From: Candidatus Omnitrophota bacterium
Lineage (GTDB): Bacteria; Omnitrophota; Gorgyraeia; Duberdicusellales; 4484-171
Direction: 5' to 3'
DNA: 34,375 nt
NCBI GenBank assembly: GCA_016935525.1
Contig: JAFGQU010000009.1
Span: 1-34,375 of the forward strand
The notes below the pieces were generated by a model. It ran no database searches. It was given only the letters and a program-made list of their open reading frames with translations, and was not told the DNA's origin. The position numbers and the translations under genes are program-made. Position 1 is the first letter of the stretch. Every line of letters begins with the position of its first letter. Positions 15,908-24,674 of the stretch are shown here, piece after piece.

Positions 15908-16100
15908 GTCACAAAGACACAAGGTCACATCCCGCACCGATATGTACATATCTCAGCGGGACCCCGCTGTATAAAAATAGTATGGAACGGGGAGGTCACA
16001 AAGTCACACGTATTCGATTCCACGTGTGACGTGCGTGCCCCGTTGCGTAAGCTCACGGGGTGTCGTGTGACTAGCCTGCCGATAGGCAGGCGTGTGTCCA
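15908..16100. repeat. Family-A palindrome interrupted by several GC-capped hairpin inserts; includes a 77-bp repeat
   Basis: This occupies most of the 415-bp gap between rpoN and the PilZ gene. GTCACA words on the left and TGTGAC words on the right form the host repeat. Inserts: 15930-15961 (TCCCGC/GCGGGA ends around the palindrome GATATGTACATATC), 15962-15992 (CCCCG/CGGGG), 16038-16060 (CCCCGT/ACGGGG) and about 16073-16091 (GCCTGCC/GGCAGGC). 15924-16000 recurs inverted at 23202-23278 with one mismatch in 77 bases. 16061-16096 is identical to 14411-14446. Another word-type stretch (ATCTGCGATCATCTGCG-like) follows at 16146-16197. No gene is seen here. Confidence 0.85.
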
Positions 16101-16219
16101 GCCGACAGCCCTTGGGGTAACGTGTTCTGAGGAAGATATATGCCAATATCAGTGATCATCTGTGTATTTTCCTATCTGCGATCATCTGCGTGTTTCCCGG
16201 CGCGGGAAACAAAAGGGAA

Positions 16220-16248
16220 TTTACTCGGGATTTATCACGTGGTATAAT
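16220..16248 (+). promoter_or_regulatory. Sigma-70-type promoter, leaderless PilZ gene
   Basis: TTTACT (16220-16225), a 17-base spacer and a perfect TATAAT (16243-16248) end 9 bases before the ATG at 16258. The expected transcript start is at about 16255, so the mRNA would have almost no leader. Confidence 0.55.
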
Positions 16249-16257
16249 AAACGCACT

Positions 16258-16608
16258 ATGGAAAACAACCGCCGGTTCTTAAGGTTTGAAGTCCAGGATT
16301 TCCTGGAAGTGCGCCCGCTTAACGAAGTAGCTAAATATGTGAAAGGAAAATCATATAACCTCTCGCTTATGGGAGTATGTTTTTCTTCGGAAGTCGAATG
16401 GAAAAAAGGGCAGGTCCTTCTGATCGATTATTTCATCCCTGACGATATGGATTCCGTACAATTGAAGCTCAGCGTTATCTGGTCGGAATTTATCAATGAA
16501 GCTGAAGGGTATTTGACCGGAGCCCAGATCATCCACATCGACCCTCAAAAAGAACTCAGGTTCGTGAACTATTATTTCCAGAAGCTGAAAGAACGATTCT
16601 TCAGGTAG
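16258..16608 (+). CDS. PilZ domain protein
   Basis: This is a 116-residue single-domain PilZ protein. R5-x3-R9 in NNRRFLRFEV and NLSLMGVCF (the (D/N)xSxxG element, complete here) are the c-di-GMP-binding motifs. VIWSEF and YLTGAQIIHI give the usual late strands. An open frame extends upstream to 16162, but the perfect -10 box at 16243 and the PilZ start support ATG 16258. It stands alone between rpoN and addA, so its partner is not evident. It differs from the PilZ proteins at 963 and 28130 in length and tail and is not a recent duplicate. Confidence 0.85.
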   Translation: MENNRRFLRFEVQDFLEVRPLNEVAKYVKGKSYNLSLMGVCFSSEVEWKKGQVLLIDYFIPDDMDSVQLKLSVIWSEFINEAEGYLTGAQIIHIDPQKELRFVNYYFQKLKERFFR

Positions 16609-16742
16609 CGTTGAGCGGATAGCGATTAGCGGTTAGAGATAAATCCCAAATCCCAATTTTCAAATAAAAAGCGATTTTTTAAAAACTGGTGACCGGTGGC
16701 ATAATGCTCTGGTGACCTTTATATTATCCTTCCTTTTATCTT
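16609..16742. promoter_or_regulatory. Intergenic region before addA with a direct repeat CTGGTGACC
   Basis: CTGGTGACC occurs at 16686-16694 and 16709-16717, 23 bases apart. A TATATT/TATTAT stretch (16720-16727) lies 15-22 bases before the addA ATG and may be its -10 box. Word-repeat fragments (GCGGATAGCGATTAGCGG-like and AAATCCCAAATCCC-like) fill the first half. Function as an operator is a guess. Confidence 0.3.
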
Positions 16743-19700
16743 ATGAGTGAAAATCAATCCACCCCTGTTCAAGTCCATATCTATGAAGCATCGGCAGGTT
16801 CCGGAAAGACCTATGCCCTTGCCCGGCGTTATCTGCAATTGCTTTTTGAACCCGGCTTGCCTTGCGGGCAGATCCCTTTAAGAAACATATTAGCGATCAC
16901 GTTTACCAATAAAGCCACGTTGGAGATGAAAACGCGGATCATTGATATTTTAAAACGTATCGCTCTTGACTCTTTTACGCGTCAGGCAGAAGCAAAGGAC
17001 ATCTTATCGAGCATCCCGTTTAAAAAAGAACGCGCCCGCGCTCGGGCGTGCGCCGTGATGGACGAATTGATCTGTCATTATAATTTCTTTCAGGTGCAGA
17101 CTATCGATAGTTTTGTAAATACCCTGCTTTTGGGAAGCGCGCTCAATATTAACCGTTCGGCTCACTTTAAGATTAAAAAGGATTATCTTGCGTATCTGGC
17201 TTATTGCCTTGACCTGGTCATCGATGAAGCTCAGCATACTCCGCGGGTATTAGAGTTTCTGGAGGAATTTTTGGAACATTACCTGTTCGTGGAAAACCGG
17301 ACCGGGTGGTTTCCTAAAAAAGATATGCTGTTATTGATCCAGTCGCTGTTTCGATTGAGTAATCAATACGGACGGCCGTTTGTCGCCTATCCGGGAAAAA
17401 GTGTCGATGTGATCAAAACGAAAAAGAAGCTGTATCAGAAGATAGAAGAGATCGCCTCCGGCCTTCCTGAAGGGATGAACAAGACCGCGCAAAAATCACT
17501 CCATACTTTTCTGGAGAAGAACGACCCTATTTTCGATATTTCCGGATTACCGGCATGTTTTGTGAATGACCTGCCGCCGATAAATAAAAACAGTCAGGTG
17601 TCTTCTGATTTTAAGAAGAAATGGCGGCAGGTGCATAGCCAGCTTAAAAAACTTATCGAACTTGACGCGAAAACTGCCTATACTCCTTATATCAGATTGT
17701 TTGACCGGTTGATCGACGCTTTTGGGACGGTATCTCAGAAAGAAGATACCCTGTTCCTTGAAGAGCTCAATCGTGTCGCCCGGGGGTTGTTTGACGAGGG
17801 AGGGGTTACGGTAGCGGAAGTCTATTATCGCCTGGCCGGCCGGTTCCACGATTACCTTATCGATGAATTCCAGGATACCAGTAGCCTGCAATGGCGTAAT
17901 CTTTACCTTATGGTCGAAGAAGCGTTATCCTGCGGCGGCACTCTCTTCTATGTGGGGGACAAGAAACAAGCTATTTATCGGTTCCGGGGAGGGCGAGCGC
18001 AGCTGTTCGATGAGGTAAAAGAACAATTCGCTCGTTATCCCACGCGGGTCACGCAGCTCACTAAAAACTGGCGCAGTGAACGGGTCGTCGTCGAGTTTAA
18101 TAATACGGTCTTTTCCCGGAAAAATCTTATCGGTATGCTTGATGATTCGGGAATCGTAAAAGAATTGGATGATACGAAGGCTATCGAAGAGGTTGTCGGC
18201 GTATTTTCCGATGCCGAACAGGAATATGTTCCCGATAAAGATAAAGGGTATGTGTATGTAGAACATCTCGATGAAAAGAATATCCGCCAGCGTAACGAGT
18301 GCATGCAGCCGAAAGTCGTCGGGCTCATCCGGTCTTTAAGGGACCGGTCGTTCCGTTATGAAGATATCGCTCTGCTTGCCCGGGATAATAATGAAGTGGA
18401 ACTGCTCACTTCCTGGCTGCTTCAAGCTCAGATCCCGGTGGCATCCGAAAAGACGCTTAACGTGATCCAACACAGATTGATCAAAGAACTTATTTCTTTT
18501 ATCGGGTTTCTTCATTCGCCGCTTGATGACGTAAAATTTGCCGGGTTCATTTTAGGCGATATTTTTACTTCTCAAAGCGGGATTACCCATAAAGAAATAA
18601 CCGATTTCCTGTTTACTTTGCATCGTGACCGGGTTTCTTCAGAGGGGTCTGCTCTTTACCGCGTTTTTCGTGGCCGTTACGGACAGATCTGGGATACATA
18701 TATCGATGAGTTTTTTCGAAACGTAGGTTTTTTATCGCTTTATGAGCTGTTGATCGATATCTACCGGCGATACCGGTTACTGGAATCGTTCGGTGACGAT
18801 CAGGCTTTTTTCATGAAATTCCTGGAATTAGTGAAAAACAAAGAAGAAGAATGTATCGATATCGGTTCGTTTCTGGAGTATCTGCCTGAGGCCCCCGGCG
18901 ATGAGCTTTATGTGAACGTTATCGCCAGCGATTCGGTGAAAGTGCATACTATCCATAAAGCCAAAGGGCTGGAGTTTCCGGTGGTGATCGTCCCGTTTTT
19001 GCGTATGGATATTACTCCCGAAACTGCAGGAAGAGGGACGAATTCTTATGTGCTGGAAAGTGGAACCGGCGATCTGCATCTTGTCCGGGTCACTAAACAG
19101 CATCGTGCTTTTATCGATGAACTCAAAAACATCTATGAAGAGAATTACAAGAAAGCCTGTATCGATGAATTAAACAATATCTATGTGGCGTTGACCCGGG
19201 CGCAATATGAGTTACATGTGTTTGTGCCTAAAAAGAGCGGGATACAGAATAATAAAGCGTATTTTTTGATCCCTGAAGGAAAGCGGGAATACGGGGCTCC
19301 GGCAACGTCTCCGATTTCCCGTGATCCGGCGCCCCCGGTATCCTATCTGCCGGTCTCTCGTTATCAGGATTGGATCGGTGCCCTTGCCGGTGAGTTTACC
19401 GCGAGCGAAGAAATCCTTAACCGTGTGAGGATCGCCCGCGGAAATTTCTTCCACGCGGTTCTTGCCGGTATTGTCAGCGTGAGCGAAGAAAACCTGGATG
19501 AAATGATTGCCTGTGCAATAAAAAAAGTCGCGGTACGGTGTATCTTTCCGGGTGCGCCGGATGAATATCAAAAAATAATCACCGAATTTATTAAAAAGAA
19601 AAAGATGCGCCCATTTTTCTTTTGTGGGAATAAACAGGTATTTTGTGAGAAAGAGATCGTTTCATCCGGCGGCCAGGGTAAAAGGGTCGACCGACTGATC

Positions 19701-19880
19701 GTAGAGAAAGATGAAGTGTGGGTGGTCGATTACAAGAGCGCATACCGCCGGCAGGATGAAGCGGTATGCCAGATGAAAGAATACCTCGCGCTTCTCACCC
19801 AGGTGTATTCCGGCCGCCGGTGCCGGGGGTTTTTGCTTTTTATCGAAGAGATGAAGGTAGAGGAAGTAAATGATGAGTGA
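16743..19880 (+). CDS. addA: AddA/RecB-like UvrD-family helicase-nuclease
   Basis: This 1045-residue subunit belongs to an AddAB-type recombination enzyme that unwinds and trims double-strand ends and loads RecA. Helicase motifs: Walker A ASAGSGKT (16-23), AITFTNKAT, Walker B LIDEFQDTS (about 371-380), GDKKQAIYRFRGG (about 404), LTKNWRS (about 436), VHTIHKAKGLEFPVVIVP (about 734) and YVALTRAQYELHVF (about 810). The C-terminal RecB-type nuclease has GNFFHAVLAG (about 900), KRVDRLIV and VWVVDYKSA (about 995), which supply the His and D-DxK catalytic set. It is somewhat shorter than Bacillus AddA (about 1230). Its stop overlaps the start of addB by 11 bp. Nuclease residues look intact. Confidence 0.88.
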   Translation: MSENQSTPVQVHIYEASAGSGKTYALARRYLQLLFEPGLPCGQIPLRNILAITFTNKATLEMKTRIIDILKRIALDSFTRQAEAKDILSSIPFKKERARARACAVMDELICHYNFFQVQTIDSFVNTLLLGSALNINRSAHFKIKKDYLAYLAYCLDLVIDEAQHTPRVLEFLEEFLEHYLFVENRTGWFPKKDMLLLIQSLFRLSNQYGRPFVAYPGKSVDVIKTKKKLYQKIEEIASGLPEGMNKTAQKSLHTFLEKNDPIFDISGLPACFVNDLPPINKNSQVSSDFKKKWRQVHSQLKKLIELDAKTAYTPYIRLFDRLIDAFGTVSQKEDTLFLEELNRVARGLFDEGGVTVAEVYYRLAGRFHDYLIDEFQDTSSLQWRNLYLMVEEALSCGGTLFYVGDKKQAIYRFRGGRAQLFDEVKEQFARYPTRVTQLTKNWRSERVVVEFNNTVFSRKNLIGMLDDSGIVKELDDTKAIEEVVGVFSDAEQEYVPDKDKGYVYVEHLDEKNIRQRNECMQPKVVGLIRSLRDRSFRYEDIALLARDNNEVELLTSWLLQAQIPVASEKTLNVIQHRLIKELISFIGFLHSPLDDVKFAGFILGDIFTSQSGITHKEITDFLFTLHRDRVSSEGSALYRVFRGRYGQIWDTYIDEFFRNVGFLSLYELLIDIYRRYRLLESFGDDQAFFMKFLELVKNKEEECIDIGSFLEYLPEAPGDELYVNVIASDSVKVHTIHKAKGLEFPVVIVPFLRMDITPETAGRGTNSYVLESGTGDLHLVRVTKQHRAFIDELKNIYEENYKKACIDELNNIYVALTRAQYELHVFVPKKSGIQNNKAYFLIPEGKREYGAPATSPISRDPAPPVSYLPVSRYQDWIGALAGEFTASEEILNRVRIARGNFFHAVLAGIVSVSEENLDEMIACAIKKVAVRCIFPGAPDEYQKIITEFIKKKKMRPFFFCGNKQVFCEKEIVSSGGQGKRVDRLIVEKDEVWVVDYKSAYRRQDEAVCQMKEYLALLTQVYSGRRCRGFLLFIEEMKVEEVNDE

Positions 19881-22710
19881 AGGTATATTCACGCAACAAT
19901 GTGTTTCGTATCCTTTCGGGGAAAATTTTATAGACCGCCTTGCCGAAGACATGGTCGCGGCCCGTATTTCTCAAGATAATGATTTTAGCCGGATCGCCTG
20001 TGTGTTCGGAGGCAAGAGGCCTGCGCTGTTTTTACGCCGGGCTCTTGCCCGAAAGATAAAGAAACCGTTTTATCCTCCGGCCATTTTTTCTATGGACGAA
20101 TTTATCGATTATCTCGCCGCCGATACCCTGGGTAGCCCTATCCAATCTTTGGATACGGCCTATGCCATTTATCGGCTTGCCGGGAAATGCGCCCCGCAGA
20201 TCCTGGCGCGGCGCGAAAAATTCTCTCAATTCCTGCCCTGGGCTGAGGAGATCGCCGCGTTTATCGAACAGCTTGATCTGGAATCGATCGATAACGAAGC
20301 GTTAAAAGAAATAGAAAAAAGCGCCCGGATCGGATACGATGTGCCCGAGAGTATCAACCTGTTGCTTACGCACATGCAGAAAATACGTGAAGGATATCAC
20401 CGGATGTGTAAAGAACAAAAAGTATCTGCTCGAGGTTGGAAGTATCTTAACGCCGCGAAGATCATTCGTGATAAGACAATCACCGATTTCGATACGGTCG
20501 TATTCGCGAACCTGTATTATTTACATAAAAGCGAGACGGTTTTGATCCGTGAGCTGTTGCACCGTAACCAGGCCCTGTGCGTGTTCCAGGGAGATCAAAA
20601 CCGGTGGAGCGTGCTTAAAAATAATGCCAAAAACCTGGGAGTAACGATAATCCCCCGGGGAACGGAAGAAAAAGAAGAGCCTTGTTATCGGTTTCGTGCC
20701 GCGTTCGACGTGCAATCACAGGTATGCGCGGCAAGAGAGATAGTGAAACAGGAGCTGACCGAAAAAGAGGATACTGTCATCGTCGCGCCTCATCCGCAGA
20801 CGGTGGTCCCTTTACTTTGTGAAATCACGCCCTATCTGGACGAGTTAAATGTTTCGATAGGATACCCTCTGCGCCGTAGCGCTATCTTTGTGCTTTTCGA
20901 ATCGTTACGGACGATACAGGAGACCAGAAAGAATGATACGTTTTACACGAAAGATTATCTTGTGTTTATGCGGCATCCTTTGGTTAAAAATATGCGTATA
21001 ATCGATGAAGAGGCCGTTACCCGGGTGATCGTCCATAAACTCGAAGAATTCCTGACCGGTATTCAAAAATCTTCGATCAGCGGAAGCCTGTTTGTCTCTC
21101 TGGATGCGATCGAATCGGCAAAAGAGATCGTCTCGTCGGCCGTGGCGACACTGGCCGGGATGGGGCATCAAACCGATGAGAAACAATGTCAAAATGTCCT
21201 TGCCCGGTTACACGCGGTGTTTTTCCGTCAATGGGACGATGTCGATGATTTTGCTTCTTTCAGCGCGGTAATGGATACTATCCTCGATGGGCTGGTAGAG
21301 AAAAGTAAGATCGATAGATTTCCTTTAGCGTTAAAAGGGATTGAGAAAATATTCCAGATAAATGAAGAGTTACGGACGGTCTCTTTTTGTAAGGAAAAAT
21401 TCACGCTTGAGGAGATGTGGGGCATCTACCGCCAGAAACTTGAGGGCGCGCGTATCGCGTTTCACGGCTCACCTTTAAAAGGGGCCCAGGTATTAGGATT
21501 GTTTGAGACCCGGTCGCTTAATTTTAAAAACGTGATATTCCTTGATACCAACGAATCGGTATTACCGAAACTGACTATTTACGAACCGCTCATCCCCCGG
21601 GAAATAATGCTTAATCTGGGGCTTAACCGGTTGGAAAAAGAAGAAGAGATCCAGCATTATCAGTTTCGCCGGCTGACGGCCGGTGCCCGTAACGTATACC
21701 TGATATATCAGGAAAACCGGGAAAAAGAGCGCAGCCGGTTTATTGAAGAGATCATCTGGGAAAAACAAAAAACTTCACATACGCTTAAAGTCGAAGGGAT
21801 AGACAATGTCGCCTTCGCTCTCAAGGTATCTTCGTCTCAAAAACATATCGATAAGACAGAAGAGATGGCCGAATATCTAAGAGGCGAAGAATACTCGGCA
21901 TCCCGGCTTAATACATATCTCAATTGTCCTTTACAATTCTATTACCGGTATGTGCTGGGATTCAAGGAACGGGAAGAATTACTGGAAGATCCCGAGGCCC
22001 ATACTATCGGGACATTTATCCATGAATTACTGGAGGAGACGTTCAGGCGGTTTAAGAATAAAAAGCCTCAATTCGACAAGAAATTTTCCCGGTACTTTTT
22101 CGGGAGGCTTGATGAGAAGTTTGAAGAAGAGATCGCCAAACGGATGAGATCCGACGCGTACCTGCTTAAAAAGATCATCGTCAACCGGATGGAACGGTTT
22201 TTGAAATATGAATCGTCCCGGAGAGTCGCCCGGATCGTTTCTTTAGAAGAGAAACGCCGGGATATCCTTTCTGTGGGCGGAAAAGAATATAGTTTTAATT
22301 TTACCGTCGACCGTATCGACGAACTTGACGACGGTGATATCATCATCCTTGATTATAAGACCGGGGGAACGGATGTCTCCCCCAGGGGGTATGCCTATTT
22401 AAAAGACATGGCTATGGACCGCCTTTCCATCCGTGACGCTTTAAAATCTTTTCAGTTACCGCTTTATTATTATTTCGTGAAACGGGGATTTCCTGATTGC
22501 CGGGTGAATGCTCAGATTTATAATCTGAGAACGCTCACCCGGCATTCTTTCATCGGAGAAGGGGATTTTGCTTTCCGGGACGAGATCATGAAGATATGCC
22601 TGGACGCGATAGTGGCGGTATGTAACGAAATATTTGATGAAACCGTTCCGTTTGCGGCCGACCCCGACGAACGGCGTTGCCAGTATTGTCCGTTCGCGGG
22701 ACTATGCTGA
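19870..22710 (+). CDS. addB: AddB-like nuclease subunit with iron-sulfur cluster cysteines
   Basis: The 946-residue partner of AddA. The N-terminal helicase-like half lacks a clean Walker A; the equivalent place reads CVFGGKRPALFLRR, so it is probably a structural or Chi-reading fold, as in proteobacterial AddB. The C-terminal PD-(D/E)XK nuclease has SASRLNTYLNCPLQFYY (Cys at about 686), IGTFIHELLEETF, VDRIDELDDGDIIILDYKTG and a final CQYCPFAGLC. The first cysteine plus the last three match the AddB/AdnB 4Fe-4S staple; the final cysteine is the last residue. ATG 19870 or 19873 both lie inside addA, so translation is coupled. It is followed directly by a family-A repeat arm. Confidence 0.85.
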   Translation: MMSEGIFTQQCVSYPFGENFIDRLAEDMVAARISQDNDFSRIACVFGGKRPALFLRRALARKIKKPFYPPAIFSMDEFIDYLAADTLGSPIQSLDTAYAIYRLAGKCAPQILARREKFSQFLPWAEEIAAFIEQLDLESIDNEALKEIEKSARIGYDVPESINLLLTHMQKIREGYHRMCKEQKVSARGWKYLNAAKIIRDKTITDFDTVVFANLYYLHKSETVLIRELLHRNQALCVFQGDQNRWSVLKNNAKNLGVTIIPRGTEEKEEPCYRFRAAFDVQSQVCAAREIVKQELTEKEDTVIVAPHPQTVVPLLCEITPYLDELNVSIGYPLRRSAIFVLFESLRTIQETRKNDTFYTKDYLVFMRHPLVKNMRIIDEEAVTRVIVHKLEEFLTGIQKSSISGSLFVSLDAIESAKEIVSSAVATLAGMGHQTDEKQCQNVLARLHAVFFRQWDDVDDFASFSAVMDTILDGLVEKSKIDRFPLALKGIEKIFQINEELRTVSFCKEKFTLEEMWGIYRQKLEGARIAFHGSPLKGAQVLGLFETRSLNFKNVIFLDTNESVLPKLTIYEPLIPREIMLNLGLNRLEKEEEIQHYQFRRLTAGARNVYLIYQENREKERSRFIEEIIWEKQKTSHTLKVEGIDNVAFALKVSSSQKHIDKTEEMAEYLRGEEYSASRLNTYLNCPLQFYYRYVLGFKEREELLEDPEAHTIGTFIHELLEETFRRFKNKKPQFDKKFSRYFFGRLDEKFEEEIAKRMRSDAYLLKKIIVNRMERFLKYESSRRVARIVSLEEKRRDILSVGGKEYSFNFTVDRIDELDDGDIIILDYKTGGTDVSPRGYAYLKDMAMDRLSIRDALKSFQLPLYYYFVKRGFPDCRVNAQIYNLRTLTRHSFIGEGDFAFRDEIMKICLDAIVAVCNEIFDETVPFAADPDERRCQYCPFAGLC

Positions 22711-22716
22711 AATCAA

Positions 22717-22750
22717 GGTCACACGTCACATAGTCACAAAGTCACATGTG
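22717..22750. repeat. Left arm of a family-A inverted repeat flanking the four-helix-bundle pseudogene
   Basis: GTCACACGT (22718-22726) and GTCACATAGT (22725-22734) have perfect complements ACGTGTGAC (23142-23150) and ACTATGTGAC (23198-23207) on the far side of the pseudogene. The arm begins 6 bases after the addB stop codon. Confidence 0.8.
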
Positions 22751-22791
22751 AAAAATACAGAGATGGCCCAGGAGAAGAGAGGGGTTGGGCG

Positions 22792-23142
22792 ATGGAGAAA
22801 GGGTATAAGAAATTACTGGTGTGGCAGAAAGCAAATGAATTAGCAAAGGAAATCTATATTATCACTAAACAATTTCCTGAAGAAGAAATTTATGCTATTA
22901 CTTCTCAATTACGTCGGGCCGTTTTATCTGTTCCGGCTAACATTGTTGAAGAGACAGGGAGACAAGGCAAAAAATAACTTAAGCGGTTTGCCAATATCGC
23001 CTTAGGGCCTTTATTTGAAACAGAGTATCTTTTGGGATTCTGTAATGAAATGAAGTATATTCAAAATGAAAGATATATAGAAATTGAACAGCTAAGGAAA
23101 CGAGTAGGCTCTTTATTGTGGCAATTTTATCACTCATTGTAA
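22792..23142 (+). pseudogene. Four-helix-bundle (S23/IVS-type) protein gene with an in-frame stop
   Basis: Residues 1-61 read as a standard S23-family start (YKKLLVWQKANELAKEIY, then TSQLRRAVLSVPANIVEE). Codon 62 at 22975-22977 is TAA. The same frame then continues as LKRFANIALGPLFETEYLLGF and ends normally at 23140-23142, giving 116 codons, close to the usual length of the family. Relatives have K-K-E-F-L here, so a GAA-to-TAA change is the simplest explanation. Alternatives are readthrough, recoding or a sequencing error. The founding members lie in rRNA intervening sequences, but no rRNA is present here. The gene is the exact cargo between two inverted-repeat arms; its stop codon abuts the right arm. 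Confidence 0.85.
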
Positions 23143-23288
23143 CGTGTGACATGTGTCGTGCAACGTGTGACAAGCCTGCGGAGCAGGCTTTCGTGTGACT
23201 ATGTGACCTCCCCGTTCCATACTATTTTTATACAGCGGGGTCCCGCTGAGATATGTATATATCGGTGCGGGATGTGACTTTGTGACGT
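23142..23288. repeat. Right arm of the family-A repeat, carrying an inserted hairpin and the 77-bp repeat
   Basis: TGTGAC words are interrupted by AAGCCTGC/GCAGGCTT (23172-23190, 3-base loop) and by the inverted 77-bp repeat 23202-23278, matching 15924-16000 with one mismatch. The arm complements 22717-22750 across the pseudogene. Confidence 0.85.
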
Positions 23289-23324
23289 GCGATAGCGATT
23301 GACGAGCCATTTTAATTCGATTAC

Positions 23325-23343
23325 TATAATAGGGAAAAAGGAG
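23325..23343 (+). promoter_or_regulatory. -10 box and Shine-Dalgarno for the YihY-like gene
   Basis: A perfect TATAAT lies at 23325-23330, followed by AAAAAGGAGAAAG ending near 23346, a good Shine-Dalgarno 7-8 bases before ATG 23351. The best -35-like hexamer, TTGACG at 23299, is 20 bases from the -10, too far for a standard promoter, so the -35 is uncertain. Confidence 0.4.
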
Positions 23344-23350
23344 AAAGCTC

Positions 23351-24670
23351 ATGATTAAAAAAACGATTTCTTTCCTTACTCATGATGTCTGGCGTATCCG
23401 GGTGAAAACCCTTTCCCGGTCACAATCGTTCTTTATCCAGCAGCTACGGGTGATCCTGTTGTCGTTACGGGGGTTTAACGAAGATAAGTGCCAGTTACGC
23501 GCTTCGGCATTGACCTATTATTCGCTGCTTTCTATCGTGCCGGTCGCGGCGATGGCGTTCGGTATCGCCAAGGGGTTCGGGTTCGACAAGATGCTTGAGG
23601 ATCAGATCTCGGAACGATTCGCCAATTACGGAGATGTGATTACTCAAATCATCACGTTTGCCCGGTCGATGCTGGACAATACCAAAGGCGGATTAGTCGC
23701 GGGTATCGGTGTCGTCCTTTTGTTCTGGGCAGTGATCAAAGTACTCGGTAATATCGAAAAGTCATTTAACGATATCTGGGGTCTCAAACAAGCGCGGTCG
23801 TTGGCGCGTAAATTCAGCGATTATCTTTCGATAATGCTTATCTGCCCGATATTGCTTATCGCGTCCGGCAGTGTGACCGTGTTTATTACGACCCAGGTGA
23901 CCGAGATCCTTGCCCGGTTCAGCGTGTTGGGGATGTTCAGCCCGTTGATCTTTTTTCTTCTTAAACTCCTGCCGTATTGTATGGTCTGGATACTGTTCGC
24001 GTTTATCTATCTGTTCATGCCTAACACCAAAGTGAATATCGTTTCGGCATTGATCGGCGGGGTCGTCGCCGGCACAGCGTATCAGGTCGTTCAATGGGTA
24101 TACATCACTTTCCAGGTAGGGATGTCCAAGTATAACGCGATTTACGGAAGTTTCGCGGCATTACCGATGTTTCTGGTATGGCTGCAGATAAGCTGGCTGG
24201 TCATGTTGTTCGGGGCGGAATTATCGTTTGCTCATCAAAACGTCGATATGTATGAGTTTGAACCGGATTGTCTGAAAGCCAGCGTGGTGTTTAAACGCTT
24301 GCTTTCGTTAAGGATAGTGCATCTTCTGGTCCAGGGGTTTACCCGGGGAAATATGCCGCTCACTACCAATCAGATCGTCCATGAGTTAGAGATACCGATT
24401 CGTCTTGCCCGGCAATTACTCTATGATCTGGTTCAGTCGCGGGTATTGTCGGAAGTAAAAGTTGACGGCGACCGGGAGATCGCGTATCAGCCGGCACGGG
24501 ATATAGGTACGATGAGTATCAAATATGTGATCGACGCGTTGGAACGAAACGGGGTAGAAGATATCCCGATCGCGTATACCGAAGAAGTAGGTAAACTGAG
24601 AGCCTGTTTAGACGATTTCAGTGAAACGTTGAAACAGTCGCCGTCGAACAGACTGTTGATTGATATCTAA
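23351..24670 (+). CDS. YihY/BrkB-family membrane protein with C-terminal winged helix
   Basis: This 439-residue inner-membrane protein carries the YihY hallmark ASALTYYSLLSIVPVAAMAFG near residues 56-76, followed by about six membrane helices to residue 300 (GLVAGIGVVLLFWAVIKV, MLICPILLIASGSVTVF, YCMVWILFAFIYLFMPN, AALPMFLVWLQISWLVMLFGAELSF). The stretch after residue 310 is soluble and looks like a winged-helix fold (NQIVHELEIPIRLARQLLYDLVQSRVLSEV). This C-terminal extension is common in YihY relatives outside enterobacteria. The old label ribonuclease BN is not correct for this family, and its true function is not settled. It follows the palindromic element and precedes a family-D repeat, so it is probably a single-gene unit. 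Confidence 0.88.
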   Translation: MIKKTISFLTHDVWRIRVKTLSRSQSFFIQQLRVILLSLRGFNEDKCQLRASALTYYSLLSIVPVAAMAFGIAKGFGFDKMLEDQISERFANYGDVITQIITFARSMLDNTKGGLVAGIGVVLLFWAVIKVLGNIEKSFNDIWGLKQARSLARKFSDYLSIMLICPILLIASGSVTVFITTQVTEILARFSVLGMFSPLIFFLLKLLPYCMVWILFAFIYLFMPNTKVNIVSALIGGVVAGTAYQVVQWVYITFQVGMSKYNAIYGSFAALPMFLVWLQISWLVMLFGAELSFAHQNVDMYEFEPDCLKASVVFKRLLSLRIVHLLVQGFTRGNMPLTTNQIVHELEIPIRLARQLLYDLVQSRVLSEVKVDGDREIAYQPARDIGTMSIKYVIDALERNGVEDIPIAYTEEVGKLRACLDDFSETLKQSPSNRLLIDI

Positions 24671-24674
24671 AATA

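Noticed and set aside
15841-16029. ORF whose peptide (PAPICTYLSGTPLYKNSMERGG) also appears in an ORF on the minus strand at 23134-23352
   Set aside because: The shared peptide is only the translation of the 77-bp non-coding repeat; both frames run through palindromic intergenic DNA, have no ribosome site and no family resemblance.
16696-16708. TGGCATAATGC upstream of addA as a sigma-54 promoter
   Set aside because: GG and GC are only 6 bases apart; the required spacing is 10.
19870-19880. Overlap of addA and addB considered as a frameshift in one gene
   Set aside because: Both products have complete domain sets and AddA/AddB are normally separate, coupled genes.
22792-23142. rRNA intervening sequence, because of the S23-type gene
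   Set aside because: No 23S rRNA sequence is visible on either side; the flanks are addB and a YihY-like gene.
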